64,000 nt of DNA from Comamonadaceae bacterium (GTDB lineage Bacteria > Pseudomonadota > Gammaproteobacteria > Burkholderiales > Burkholderiaceae_C). Within the stretch, counting starts at the first letter, position 1. The number at the start of each line of letters is the position of its first letter. A program made the position numbers and the translations under genes. Location: NCBI GenBank assembly GCA_027484105.1, contig JAIXUG010000004.1:186001-250000 (forward strand), given 5' to 3'. Shown here one piece after another: positions 43,111 through 51,746 of this stretch. The notes under the pieces are model-generated. The model had not been told where the DNA came from. It saw only the letters and a program-made list of their open reading frames with translations, and ran no database searches.

Positions 43111-44610
43111 TTAATCGGTGATCGGTGGGGTCTCTTCCACTGGGGCAGCGGGAACGGGCGTGGGTGGCTTGCCTTCGACTCGGCCCTCCAAGAAATACTC
43201 GCTGCGTTTGGGCGGGACATAGGTGTCGGTGGGCAAGACGAAGTCCGGTGGCAGGACTTTGGCCAGGCGCGGCGTGACCACAAAGATCAGCTCCGATTTG
43301 TCGGTCTGGAACGCGGTGCTGCGAAACAGTGCACCCAGGACAGGCAATTCACCCAAGACCGGAAAAGCCTTGATCGTCTGGGTCACGTTGTTTTTGACCA
43401 GACCGCCAATGGCAAAACTCTCGCCATCGCGCAGTTGCACGGTGGTGGAGGCCCTGCGGGTGGTGATGGTCGGCAACAAGCTGCTTTGGTTGCCCAAGCC
43501 TTTGACCACCGTGCCCACCTGCGACAGCTCGGACACCTCGGGGGTCACCTGCAAATTGATCAGGCCGTCTTCCAACACCGTGGGCAAAAACTTCAGGCCC
43601 ACGCCAAACTCTTTTTCTTGCAGCGTGATGATGGTGCCCCCTCCCAAAGTGGTTTGTGGGATGGGAATGAAAATTTTGCCGCCCGCCAAAAACGAACCCT
43701 CTTGCCCGCTCACGGCCGTGATGGTCGGCTCGGCCAGCACCTTGACCAAGCCCTTTTTCATCTCTGCAGTCAGCGTGACGGTGCTCAGCCCGTTGGCGCG
43801 CCCGGCGGTCAGTGCGGTCGATCCGGCACTGAGCAATTGCGACAAGAGGTTGACCGAGGTGTTGCCGAAGGTGCGGGTCAGGTTGACGTCCACCCCCAGT
43901 TCATCGAGCAAGGTTTTGGAGACCTCGGCCACCTTCACTTCGAGCATCACCTGCTGTGTGCCGTGCACGCGCAACAGGTTGATGATCTTGGCGCTGCCAT
44001 GGAAGGCCTGAGTCAAGGCCATCAGGCGTTGCACCTTCATGCCGTCAGCGACCCGGCCACTCAGCACCAAGCTGTCGGCCATGCTGTCCACCCTCAGGTT
44101 TTCTGCACTGGGCACGTACTCTTGCAGCTTGGCGTGCAGGGCATCGGTGTCGGCCCCCACAGCGATGTCGCGCAAGGTGGTGCTGCCCTGGGCTGTCCAG
44201 ACCAGCAAATTGGTCAAGCCGGTTTTTTTACCCAGCAGGTAAATCTCGCGCGGGTTGATCAGCACCACATCGGCCACTTCGGGGTTGCCCACCGACAGGC
44301 GAGCGGCGTTCTCCGGCAATTGCAGCAACATGGATTTGCCCGCTGTCAAGCGCAAGGACGGCGCGATCTGCACGGGCCCTTGTGTTTGAATTTCGGGCTG
44401 GCCTGAAACGTGGGTGCCACTGCGCGGGCTGGGCTTGGCGGCCACCGTGGGGGAGGTCAGCTGCGCGGCCGTTGGGGCCGACCATCCTGCTGCTGGCCAC
44501 ACACTGAGGGTGCTGAGCACGGCAGCGCCAAGCGCTGCCTGGCAAAGCCACTGAGGCGAAGCAGATGGCATCCATCGGCGGCTATGGGGAGTCGTTTGTT
44601 GAGCAGGCAT
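43111..44610 (-). CDS. cpaC: Tad pilus secretin (CpaC/RcpA)
   Basis: A 499-residue outer-membrane secretin; start ATG at 44610. A signal peptide is followed by the pilus N-terminal domain (VGNPEVADVVLINPREIYLLGKKTGLTNLLVW), a BON-like region (SMADSLVLSGRVADGMKVQRLM), and the secretin core: VMLEVKVAEVSKTLLDELGVDV, GTIITLQEKEFGVGLKFLPTV and TVQLRDGESFAIGGLVKNNV. It forms the channel through which the Flp pilus leaves. A cleaved signal peptide is likely near WSA (residue 44). Confidence 0.93.
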   Translation of the reverse strand: MPAQQTTPHSRRWMPSASPQWLCQAALGAAVLSTLSVWPAAGWSAPTAAQLTSPTVAAKPSPRSGTHVSGQPEIQTQGPVQIAPSLRLTAGKSMLLQLPENAARLSVGNPEVADVVLINPREIYLLGKKTGLTNLLVWTAQGSTTLRDIAVGADTDALHAKLQEYVPSAENLRVDSMADSLVLSGRVADGMKVQRLMALTQAFHGSAKIINLLRVHGTQQVMLEVKVAEVSKTLLDELGVDVNLTRTFGNTSVNLLSQLLSAGSTALTAGRANGLSTVTLTAEMKKGLVKVLAEPTITAVSGQEGSFLAGGKIFIPIPQTTLGGGTIITLQEKEFGVGLKFLPTVLEDGLINLQVTPEVSELSQVGTVVKGLGNQSSLLPTITTRRASTTVQLRDGESFAIGGLVKNNVTQTIKAFPVLGELPVLGALFRSTAFQTDKSELIFVVTPRLAKVLPPDFVLPTDTYVPPKRSEYFLEGRVEGKPPTPVPAAPVEETPPITD

Positions 44611-44691
44611 GGCACTCTCTGGGGAGGGTTGAAAAATCGGTGTGGTGCAGCGTGGACATCCACCCAAGGCTGGCATCCATTCGGCGTGGTC

Positions 44692-45525
44692 TCATTCCTG
44701 CGACAGCGACAGGCCGCGGATGATTTCAAAACGAGCTGGCTCAGGTGCCGGTGGGGCCGTTGGGACGGGGGCCGGCGCCTGCGCTTTGGGGCGTGATGCG
44801 GTCTTGGGCGCAGGTGGGGAGGGCGTTGGCAGCGCCACGCTGGGCAAAAAGTCGGGTTTTCTGGCCCCGGTGGTGGCCACGCTGTGTTGGTCACTTTGGC
44901 TGCGCAGCACCAAAGACAAGGTGCCGACGCTGCGGGCCAGATCGATTTGTTCGGCTTGTTGGGGCGTCACTTGCAATGTGACGGCATTGACCACCCGGGG
45001 CTTGTACTCATTGCTTGAGACATCCTGGGCCACTGCCAACACCTGGATTCGTTCGATCACGATTTTCGAGACCGGCTGGTTCTGCGCATCTTGCGTGTTG
45101 ACCATCACGTCCACATAGTTGCCGGGCAAGGCAAAACCGGCCACACCCACAATTTCATTGACTTTGACGGTGATCGCGCGTTGTCCTTGCGTGAGCACGG
45201 AGGACAAGCCGCCTTTTTCCCCGATCGGGGCCAGTTTGCTCATCAACAAGGGCTCGCCGCGCCAAACCGCCATGTGGATGACCCGGTCTTGCGCTTGGTC
45301 CAAGGAGGTCAGCGGGTCCTGGATCAGCGCTGCTTTGGGCCAGCGCACGGTTTCCAGCATGTCGGGTTGCAGACGGGTGCCCATTTGCAAATCTCGCTTG
45401 GCCACCAGCACTTGGATGGTGGCTTCGGAGCCTTGCTTTTGCAACCAGCTGGCTGCAAAGGCCGCAGCCGCCAAGCCCAGCAACAGGGCCAGCGTCAGCA
45501 CACCCAGGGGACGAATGTTTCTCAT
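44692..45525 (-). CDS. cpaB: Tad pilus assembly protein CpaB/RcpC
   Basis: A 277-residue protein with an N-terminal membrane anchor (VLTLALLLGLAAAAFAASWL), start ATG at 45525. The SAF-like beta-clip region has VLVAKRDLQMGTRLQPDMLETVRWP, followed by IHMAVWRGEPLLMSKLAP and RAITVKVNEIVGVAGFALPGNYVDVMV, and the VIERIQVLAVAQD...VTLQVTPQQAEQIDLARSVGTLSLVLR block common to CpaB. The C-terminal 50 residues are rich in Pro and Ala. It is thought to link the secretin to the inner membrane. Confidence 0.92.
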   Translation of the reverse strand: MRNIRPLGVLTLALLLGLAAAAFAASWLQKQGSEATIQVLVAKRDLQMGTRLQPDMLETVRWPKAALIQDPLTSLDQAQDRVIHMAVWRGEPLLMSKLAPIGEKGGLSSVLTQGQRAITVKVNEIVGVAGFALPGNYVDVMVNTQDAQNQPVSKIVIERIQVLAVAQDVSSNEYKPRVVNAVTLQVTPQQAEQIDLARSVGTLSLVLRSQSDQHSVATTGARKPDFLPSVALPTPSPPAPKTASRPKAQAPAPVPTAPPAPEPARFEIIRGLSLSQE

Positions 45526-45553
45526 GAAAAGTGATCCTTGAAGTGTCTGGAAA

Positions 45554-46096
45554 TCAGGGGGCAGGCCAGGTGTTGAACACATGCATTGCCGTCCCCATGC
45601 CGATGGCCACGGCATAAGGCATGCGGGTGCGACTCACCGGAAAAGCCGCCGGGTGGCCCACAGCACCGTGCTGGCGCTTGAGAAACCACATCAGCAAGCC
45701 GGACTGCAGGTTGCGCAGCACGGCGCCCAGCTGTCCCGTGCTCAAGGCCCAGACGAGGGACAACAGACCGCCAGCGGCCAAAATCAGCAGGTTCACCCAC
45801 AGCATGTCGGGGTGGCCGACAAACAAGCCCGTGGCAGCGGCCAGCTTGACATCGCCAGCGCCCACCATGCGCAACAGGTACAGCACCCCAAACCCGAGAA
45901 AGCCCACCATGCCCCCGGCCAAAGCCGAGCCCAGGCCCAAGCCGTGGGGTGACAACGACAGCCCCAAAGCGGTCGTTGCGCCCCACAGCACCAAGGCATT
46001 GGGAATGCGCCGGGCCCAAGCGTCATGCCAAATGGCTGCGCCCAGCATGACCGCGAGGGCGGTCATGCTGAAGGCATCAAATAGCGATATGGCCAT
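45554..46096 (-). CDS. cpaA: Prepilin peptidase CpaA/TadV
   Basis: A 180-residue integral membrane aspartyl protease, start ATG at 46096 (a TTG four codons earlier is possible). The first catalytic Asp is in AAIWHDAWARRIPN and the GxGD motif is in MVGAGDVKLAAATGLF. About five hydrophobic segments are visible. It cleaves the Flp prepilin and TadE-type pseudopilins in the inner membrane. It is 41 bases downstream of flp in the same direction. Confidence 0.92.
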   Translation of the reverse strand: MAISLFDAFSMTALAVMLGAAIWHDAWARRIPNALVLWGATTALGLSLSPHGLGLGSALAGGMVGFLGFGVLYLLRMVGAGDVKLAAATGLFVGHPDMLWVNLLILAAGGLLSLVWALSTGQLGAVLRNLQSGLLMWFLKRQHGAVGHPAAFPVSRTRMPYAVAIGMGTAMHVFNTWPAP

Positions 46097-46137
46097 GGGG
46101 GCTTTCAAAATGGAATGGTCAGTGCTGATTTTTCGGC

Positions 46138-46308
46138 TTACAGCGCTGCAGCAATCGCATTGAAAATACCGACCAATTCCGTCCGAACCAAGCCCAAAGG
46201 CGTGATGATTGCCACTGCAATCAGCGATGCCAGCAGACCGTATTCGATGGCGGTAGCGCCCTCTTCATCGGCCCAGAACGCTTGTACAGATTTGATTAAT
46301 TGAGACAT
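46138..46308 (-). CDS. flp: Flp/Fap-type major pilin
   Basis: A 56-residue prepilin, missed by length cut-offs. It starts MSQLIKSVQAF at the ATG at 46308 behind a strong CAGGAG site. The class IVb cleavage motif is EEG-ATAIEYGLLAS (cut after G17, mature N-terminus ATAIEY), followed by an uncharged helix LIAVAIITPLG and a short tail ending AIAAAL. It is the pilus subunit and first gene of the minus-strand pilus operon. Only one copy is seen here. Confidence 0.95.
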   Translation of the reverse strand: MSQLIKSVQAFWADEEGATAIEYGLLASLIAVAIITPLGLVRTELVGIFNAIAAAL

Positions 46309-46607
46309 GTTGAAAACTCCTGAATGAACAAAGTTGAGGTCGACTTCAAGCTTGAGCTTTCACGGTTGATCGTTTTTGACAAAACATCCAACAGCCCAGC
46401 AACAAGCTTTGCAGCGGCACTGGGATCTCAGCACCGAAGCTTCACTTTAGGAACAAGGCCCGCTGCACTCAGTGCGTTGAAGCACCAACACATGACAATT
46501 TCAAAAAAGCATTGGGGTGGTGTGCCAGCGCACCGAGTCCACGCGTTGCTGTGCTTAAGGTGATGCTTTTGCAACGGGTCATTCAAGACCGATTCAGGAG
46601 CCAGCCG
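46309..46607. promoter_or_regulatory. Divergent promoter region between flp and tadE
   Basis: A 299-base gap between two outward-facing pilus units. It is more AT-rich than its surroundings and must hold both promoters. TTGTCA and TTGACAA-like elements occur near 46376 but I cannot fix a -10 partner. No strong hairpin or repeated operator was seen, and no gene fits the gap. Confidence 0.35.
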
Positions 46608-47135
46608 ATGCCATCCCCATTGCACGACAAGCCACCTTCAGCCGCAGGACGAATCAAGTTTTTGCGGGCTGGCCCCCATGCCCCCAAACCAGCAGTCACC
46701 CCAGGTGCTTTGGAGCGAAGGGCATGCGGCCAAGCGCAAGGCGGTGCAGCTGCCGTTGAGTTCGCGTTGATCTTGCCGATGCTCTTGATCTTGCTGCTGG
46801 GGGCTATTGAAGGCAGCTTGGCGATGTACGACAAAGCCGTCATCACCAACGCCAGCCGTGAAGGCGCACGCGCGGGCATCGTGGCGCGCACCACCCCACT
46901 GAGCGAGGGCGATATCCGCCAAGTCGTGCAGGCTTATACGCAAAACGCGGTGGTTGATTTCGGACAACCCAAAACACTGCCCGTGGTGGCCATCAGCCAA
47001 GGCAGTTTGGGCGCCAACGCGACCCTGATCGTTTCGGTCAGCTACACCTTTCAGGGTTTGGCTCTGGGACGTCTTTTGGGCACCCTGGGGCAGCCCTGGG
47101 TCATGAACGCCCGCACCGTGATGGTGTATGAATGA
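46608..47135 (+). CDS. tadE: TadE-family pseudopilin
   Basis: A 175-residue protein starting at the ATG at 46608 behind a CAGGAG site. A long basic lead of about 44 residues is followed by the prepilin-type motif QGGAAAVEFALILPMLLILLLGAIEGSLAMYDKAVITNASREGARAG, diagnostic of TadE. The rest is a beta-rich periplasmic domain. It would be cut by CpaA and help to assemble the pilus. It is the first gene of the plus-strand arm and overlaps tadG by four bases (ATGA). Confidence 0.9.
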   Translation: MPSPLHDKPPSAAGRIKFLRAGPHAPKPAVTPGALERRACGQAQGGAAAVEFALILPMLLILLLGAIEGSLAMYDKAVITNASREGARAGIVARTTPLSEGDIRQVVQAYTQNAVVDFGQPKTLPVVAISQGSLGANATLIVSVSYTFQGLALGRLLGTLGQPWVMNARTVMVYE

Positions 47136-48262
47136 AAGGCCAAGCCATGCACACACAACCATCCCTGCACGCCACATCGGGTGTCAAGCTGCGCAAGCCA
47201 CTGGCCATTCGCCAGCATGCGTCCAAGCAAAAAGGCGCTGTCACTTTGCTCGTGGCCCTCACCCTGCCCATTCTGATCGGTGCCGCTGCTTTGGCCGTGG
47301 ACATGGCCCACTTGCATGTGGTGCGCAACGAATTACAAAACGACGCAGATGCCGCCGCACTGGCCGGAGCGCATGTGCTGTACAACAGCACCACCGGCAG
47401 CACAGACTGGAGCCTTGCACAGACCCAAGCGCAAGCTGCGATTGCTTTGAACCGCGCAACGGGGATTCAACTGACCGAGGGCCGCGTGCAAACCGGCTAC
47501 TGGAATCTGACGGGGTCAGCCACCAGCTTGCAAGGTTTGCCCATGACGCCGACAGTCAACGACGCGCCCGCCGTGCAAGTGACCGTGCGCAAAGCCGAGG
47601 GACAAAACAGCGGTCCGGTGCGCACTTTTTTGGCGGGCATTTTGGGCACCTCCACCGTGCCTTTGCAGGCCACAGCTGTGGCCGGGGTCACCAGTCCGGG
47701 CAGAGCCAGTTTGACTTTTCCGGTCGCCATGTCGCAATGCATGTACCAAAAGTTCTGGAACATGTCGGCCCAACCCCCCGCACCCGTGAATGACCCAAAG
47801 ACAGGCAAACCCTATGTGTTCAAGATTGGATCGCTGTACCACTATGACAATTGCGATTCGGGCCAATGGACCGCATTGAACTTTTCAGGCAAAGGCGCCA
47901 ACACCATTGACCAAATTTTGGCGCACGACCAAGAACTTTTCGATCCGCCACCGCCCATGCTGTCCATTGGCGACACGGTGTTCATGGACTCGGGCTCCAA
48001 AACCAGTCTGTACAAGGCGGTAGAACAATGCATCAAGGCCAAAGAATACCCCTGCAACACGGTCGTGATGCCGGTTCTGGACCAGGTGGTCGCAGGCACC
48101 AATGCCACCATCACAGGATTTGCTTGTCTCAAAATTTTGGGGGCCGTTGGAGGCAATCAAAAATTCATCGAAGTGCAGATGAGCAACACCTGTCCGCCCA
48201 TTCCGTCAGGCGGTGTGGGACCCAATTATGGCGTGGTGTCACCCCCCAGTCTGTTCCGCTGA
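47132..48262 (+). CDS. tadG: TadG-family pilus-associated protein
   Basis: A 376-residue protein with a basic leader and one membrane segment: QKGAVTLLVALTLPILIGAAALAVDMAHLHVVRNELQNDADAAALAGA is the TadG/Flp-assembly signature. The region after about residue 190 is unusual for its cysteines (in SQCMY, DNCDS, QCIKAKEYPCN, FACLK and SNTCPP), suggesting an exported, disulphide-linked domain. It lacks the von Willebrand A domain often found in TadG. Overlapping ATGA with tadE shows coupling. Confidence 0.87.
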   Translation: MKGQAMHTQPSLHATSGVKLRKPLAIRQHASKQKGAVTLLVALTLPILIGAAALAVDMAHLHVVRNELQNDADAAALAGAHVLYNSTTGSTDWSLAQTQAQAAIALNRATGIQLTEGRVQTGYWNLTGSATSLQGLPMTPTVNDAPAVQVTVRKAEGQNSGPVRTFLAGILGTSTVPLQATAVAGVTSPGRASLTFPVAMSQCMYQKFWNMSAQPPAPVNDPKTGKPYVFKIGSLYHYDNCDSGQWTALNFSGKGANTIDQILAHDQELFDPPPPMLSIGDTVFMDSGSKTSLYKAVEQCIKAKEYPCNTVVMPVLDQVVAGTNATITGFACLKILGAVGGNQKFIEVQMSNTCPPIPSGGVGPNYGVVSPPSLFR

Positions 48263-48288
48263 AGCTGTGGCAGGGCGAGCTGCAGGCC

Positions 48289-48699
48289 TCAGGCCCTCAG
48301 GTCGATGACTTGGCTGGGTGTTTGAGCAGTGCTTGACTGCGCTGTGATCAGGCGTTGGGGCTGGTCGTGAAATTGCACGGCGAAAGTGCTCTGGCCTTGC
48401 AGCAAGGCCAGGGCGCGGTGCACGGCTTGCAGGGGGTTGCCTGGGTGAATGGCGTCGATCAGGTGTGCGATCAATTCACCGTCGCTGTGGGTCTGGAATG
48501 GGTAACCACGGTCTTGCAATTGCGCGCGCAAGGCGTGGTGGTTGTCCACATGGCCATGGTGCAGCACAGCGACGCGGGCTGGCGATGCTGGATGGCTGTG
48601 GGGGCCGTGGCTGAACTGGGTGCGCGCCGGATCCAGGGTCATGAAGTGGGCCGATTGGATCGGGCTGCGCTGAAATGTCATGGCGATCGGCTGGGTCAT
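48289..48699 (-). CDS. Short GlmS-like class II glutaminase-domain fragment
   Basis: A 136-residue protein with a strong AAGGAG ribosome site. Residues about 28-115 align with the middle of the GlmS glutaminase domain: HSHPAS...VAVLHHGHVDNHHALRAQLQDRGYPFQTHSDGELIAHLIDAIHPGNPLQAVHRALALLQGQSTFAVQF parallels HPH...VVHNGIIENHEALR..L..RGY.F.S.TDTEVIAHL.........AV..A...L.G...... of GlmS. It lacks the amino-terminal catalytic Cys, which GlmS has at residue 1 after Met removal, and the two sugar isomerase domains. It may be a remnant or a domesticated regulatory subunit. It ends the exopolysaccharide operon. Confidence 0.6.
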   Translation of the reverse strand: MTQPIAMTFQRSPIQSAHFMTLDPARTQFSHGPHSHPASPARVAVLHHGHVDNHHALRAQLQDRGYPFQTHSDGELIAHLIDAIHPGNPLQAVHRALALLQGQSTFAVQFHDQPQRLITAQSSTAQTPSQVIDLRA

Positions 48700-48747
48700 G
48701 TTCAGGCTCCTTGAAGGTTGGCAGCAGAGGTTGTGGGATAGCGCTGT

Positions 48748-49014
48748 TCAGTGACCTGGTCGCTGTGGTTTGACGCGGCTGAGTGCGTTTTGCAAAAAGA
48801 CGTGGGTCAGGCGGTTTTGCTGTTCGGCGTCTTGGTGCAGGCCCTGAGCATGCAGCCGTGTGGCCAGGGTGTTGGACTGGCGGGCTTTGCGCAGGTGTTC
48901 ACCGATGATGCGAAAGTCGCTGTCACGGCGTGCCGGCGGGGGCAGCACGCCTGCGTGCATTGCGACCGAGGAGGGTATGGCAGCCGTGTTGGGTGTGGGG
49001 CGGGTGGTTGTCAT
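48748..49014 (-). CDS. Small hypothetical protein after the polysaccharide deacetylase
   Basis: An 88-residue open frame in the operon direction, starting nine bases after the deacetylase stop codon, with no clear ribosome site. It is basic, hydrophilic and has no signal peptide or membrane segment (RIIGEHLRKARQSNTLATRLHAQGLHQDAEQQNRLTHVFLQNALSRVK looks helical). It is not recognised. It is likely a small cytoplasmic protein of this locus, or a chance frame. Confidence 0.4.
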   Translation of the reverse strand: MTTTRPTPNTAAIPSSVAMHAGVLPPPARRDSDFRIIGEHLRKARQSNTLATRLHAQGLHQDAEQQNRLTHVFLQNALSRVKPQRPGH

Positions 49015-49023
49015 GGTGGGGTG

Positions 49024-50952
49024 TCACGGTGGGTTATCTTGGGCTTGCGGTGTCCAGCTCACGGTCAGGTGAGGCGTGGGGCCTGCCGTGACCAACCAGT
49101 GCTGTTCATGCCGTTCAATGCGGCCTTGGCCGTGGGTGATGTGCAGGTCTTTGGCGCTGTGCGCAGGAATGATCCAGGTCAGGGTGTCGAGTGAGTCCGG
49201 GCTTTGCGCCTGCAGCTCGTATTGGCCCGCGCGTTGTTGCAATTGCCAACGGACGCCAGCTCGCCGGTTCATGAAGTCGGACAAATCGGCCATGCGGTAC
49301 CAGCGGAAAACATTCTTTTGTTGCAACAGCTGGGCTTGTTCGCGCAGGGCCCGCATGGTTTTGGGGTACTGGGGGGTGGTGGCGGGGTGAAAGTAAAACA
49401 GCCGCACCAGGCGGTGGTCGCTGACGTGCGCGAACAAGTCCACGATGAAGTCGCGGATCTCCTGCTCCTGCAGGCCAAATTCCTCCAATTCGTCCACTGT
49501 GGCAATGCGCTTGAAGTTGGATATCGGAAAGTTCCACAGGCCTGTGTACGGCGATGGCTTGCCGTGAATGTAAGAGCGTGTGGCGCCCAGACCGGTGTCG
49601 GCGGTGGTGTAGAAGGCCTTGAAGCCGCGCGCATGCAGCCACGCGGTGGCCCAGCTGGGCTGGTTGCCCATGGGGGCCGAATAGACTTTGGGCTCTTGCC
49701 CTATGGCCTGGCTGATGCTGGCGTGGTTGCGTTCCAGATAGGGTTCAAAGCGGGCCTGGTTGTGCTCGTTGGCCTGGTAGCCAAAAACATTGTGGGTCCA
49801 TCCCCCATGGTTGCCCACCTCGTGTCCACGTTCATGTTGGCGCTTGAGGAAGTCACGCATCCACCGGTTCTCGCTCACGTTCAAGCCCAAACGGTCGCCA
49901 TCGTGATGGGCATGTGGCCCGGCAGTGACGTGAATGGAGAAGGGGCCATCCTCCAACCAGCCCGACCGCTCCAGATCGGTCAGGGGCTTTTGGGCCGAGT
50001 TGGAATCCACATGCAGGTTCAGCACCATGCCGCCGATGCCATCGGGCGTGGCGGCCAGCCTCGGCAGTTGGGCCATATCGGTCCCGAAGTGGCTCAATGC
50101 CCGGTGCAGCAAATAGCTGTCCGTGCGGGTTTTCAAGTACCCCAGGGGCAGGTTGGCAAACATCACCTGCCCTTGCCCGTGCCGATGCACCGACAAAATC
50201 GTGTCGCCCTGCCGGGAGCGAATCCAGGTGCGCAGCTTGTTTTTGTCCTTGCCCAGAGCGACAGGACCGCTGGCGCCGGGCGCCATACCCACAGCCTTGT
50301 CCAAGGGGGCGGTGCGGTAATGGTCGTACACCAAGTCTTCGTAGGCATAGGTAGTCAATTCGCCCCAGGCTTCGGTTGGGTCCTGCGGAAAATCCAATTT
50401 GCCCGGCTGGATGCCCAGTTCTCGCTCGCCGTCTTTGCTGACCTGTACCGTGCTGCTGTTCAGGGTGTGGTCACGCAAACCTTCGTACAGGGCGTAGCGC
50501 ACCCCGACCAGTGCCGACAGGCGTGACTCCTGGGCGGCGTAATGGCTGTGGTGCAACTTGAACAAGGCCGCATCAAAGCCCACCAGCAGTTGTCCTCCCG
50601 CTTCGACGTATTGGTAAAGCGTGTTGACCAACAGGTCGGATGCATGGGGGTGAACAGTGTCGGGCAGGATCACTCCCGCAATCGGCTGTTGATCAGCCCG
50701 GTGTCGGATGAATTCATCGTCGGTCATCGTCTGCAGAGGCAAACCCTCTTCGTGCGCCGCATCGATCCAGGCCTGGGCAGCGGGATGGGTCTTGGCTTGT
50801 GCGCTGGGCAGCAAAAGCACCAGGGTCATGGGCTCGGTGCTTTGGGTTTTGTGGGTGGGCCAGCTCCAAGCGGTCGCTGTGGCGATGGCCCCCAGGGCCA
50901 ACAGCCACAACAAGGCGCGCCATGGGCTGAGTTTGAAGAGCGCATGCGTCAT
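49024..50952 (-). CDS. Membrane-anchored two-domain protein with polysaccharide deacetylase-like domain
   Basis: A 642-residue protein with one N-terminal membrane segment (WRALLWLLALGAIATATAW). The first ~270 residues form a glutamine-amidotransferase-like domain (LVLLLPSAQAKTHPAAQAWIDAA, AGVILPDTVHPHASDLLVNTLYQYVEAGGQLLVGFDAALF). A NodB-like part follows: LNLHVDSNS supplies the first Asp and GHEVGNHGGWTH the metal histidines (one residue longer than the usual motif), with a later FYFHPAT segment. It may deacetylate an exported polysaccharide, like PelA or PgaB. A paralogue is encoded at 57049-59589. Start ATG overlaps the preceding stop codon. Confidence 0.7.
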   Translation of the reverse strand: MTHALFKLSPWRALLWLLALGAIATATAWSWPTHKTQSTEPMTLVLLLPSAQAKTHPAAQAWIDAAHEEGLPLQTMTDDEFIRHRADQQPIAGVILPDTVHPHASDLLVNTLYQYVEAGGQLLVGFDAALFKLHHSHYAAQESRLSALVGVRYALYEGLRDHTLNSSTVQVSKDGERELGIQPGKLDFPQDPTEAWGELTTYAYEDLVYDHYRTAPLDKAVGMAPGASGPVALGKDKNKLRTWIRSRQGDTILSVHRHGQGQVMFANLPLGYLKTRTDSYLLHRALSHFGTDMAQLPRLAATPDGIGGMVLNLHVDSNSAQKPLTDLERSGWLEDGPFSIHVTAGPHAHHDGDRLGLNVSENRWMRDFLKRQHERGHEVGNHGGWTHNVFGYQANEHNQARFEPYLERNHASISQAIGQEPKVYSAPMGNQPSWATAWLHARGFKAFYTTADTGLGATRSYIHGKPSPYTGLWNFPISNFKRIATVDELEEFGLQEQEIRDFIVDLFAHVSDHRLVRLFYFHPATTPQYPKTMRALREQAQLLQQKNVFRWYRMADLSDFMNRRAGVRWQLQQRAGQYELQAQSPDSLDTLTWIIPAHSAKDLHITHGQGRIERHEQHWLVTAGPTPHLTVSWTPQAQDNPP

Positions 50953-51746
50953 GGTGTGAGGTCTCCATCTTGGACAAGCCGTGCTTGTGCGTTATCAGGG
51001 CTCATGCGCAGTGCAGGCGTTGTGCTGGCCAGCCAGGCATAGAGTGCGATGAAGATCCATAAGTCCAGCAAAGCGCCAAAGCACAAAAAAAGCAAAGGCA
51101 TGAACAAAATCGACCCCTGCTCGAGGCACCACACATGCAGCAAGGTTTTGTGCGGCAGCATCAACGCAAAGTAAGCCATGAAGGCCAGTGGCGCCCCCAG
51201 TTTTTGCCAAACTGGTACAGGCAAAATGCCCCAGCCCAAGGCCAGCATGGGGCCGATCGCCAGCATCAAGCCATAGCCCATGCCCATGAGCGCGTCGGCA
51301 TGCGAGCCAATGCTGTAAGGGAAGCTGGAGGGCGTCAGCCAGAAAAAGAGACAGGCACACCATTGGATCAAACACATGGCCCGCAAGCTGATTTTCAAGG
51401 GGTAAAAGCGGTCGCTGAGACGATTGCCCAGCCACCAGATGCCGGCGGTCACTGCGGCGGTCACGACCAGCAGTTGTGCAGAGGGCGCAAAAGACCCATC
51501 GTCCAGTGGCGTCCACAGCAGCGTCTGCCCCTCTGGCGACAACTGGGTCACCAGGGACAGTTGCAGGGCATCGCCCCAAAAGCTCAGCGTCATTTGCCAA
51601 AAGGCCATCAAGGGCCCTTTCAGCATCAACAGCAAGCCCATGGGAATGGCGGACCACACCAGGCACTGGACGAGCCAGTTGGAAACGGCTGTTCTTGTGC
51701 CCGTCTTCGATGGCCATGACGGTGAAATGGCGTTGGCAGGGTTCAT
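50949..51746 (-). CDS. Polytopic membrane protein of the exopolysaccharide operon
   Basis: A 265-residue protein with about six or seven hydrophobic segments. No known domain. Segments include WLVQCLVWSAIPMGLLLMLKGPLMAFWQMTLSF and MGMGYGLMLAIGPMLALGWGILPVP, then PLLFLCFGALLDLWIFIALYAWL. A short soluble tail follows. Its start and stop codons overlap both neighbours by four bases, so it is certainly translated with the YaiO-like barrel and the deacetylase. It may be part of an inner-membrane export or modification complex; acyl transfer cannot be excluded. Confidence 0.75.
   Translation of the reverse strand: MNPANAISPSWPSKTGTRTAVSNWLVQCLVWSAIPMGLLLMLKGPLMAFWQMTLSFWGDALQLSLVTQLSPEGQTLLWTPLDDGSFAPSAQLLVVTAAVTAGIWWLGNRLSDRFYPLKISLRAMCLIQWCACLFFWLTPSSFPYSIGSHADALMGMGYGLMLAIGPMLALGWGILPVPVWQKLGAPLAFMAYFALMLPHKTLLHVWCLEQGSILFMPLLFLCFGALLDLWIFIALYAWLASTTPALRMSPDNAQARLVQDGDLTP

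Noticed and set aside
42745-44406. A 553-codon plus-strand frame opposite the secretin and small lipoprotein genes.
   Set aside because: The secretin gene covers it with unmistakable motifs. The antisense translation is rich in repeated HG/GQ and has no domain.
48700-48747. Upstream sequence of the GlmS-like gene as a frameshifted N-terminal half with the catalytic cysteine.
   Set aside because: None of the three frames of this 48-base gap or of the preceding small gene shows GlmS sequence, so a simple frameshift is ruled out.
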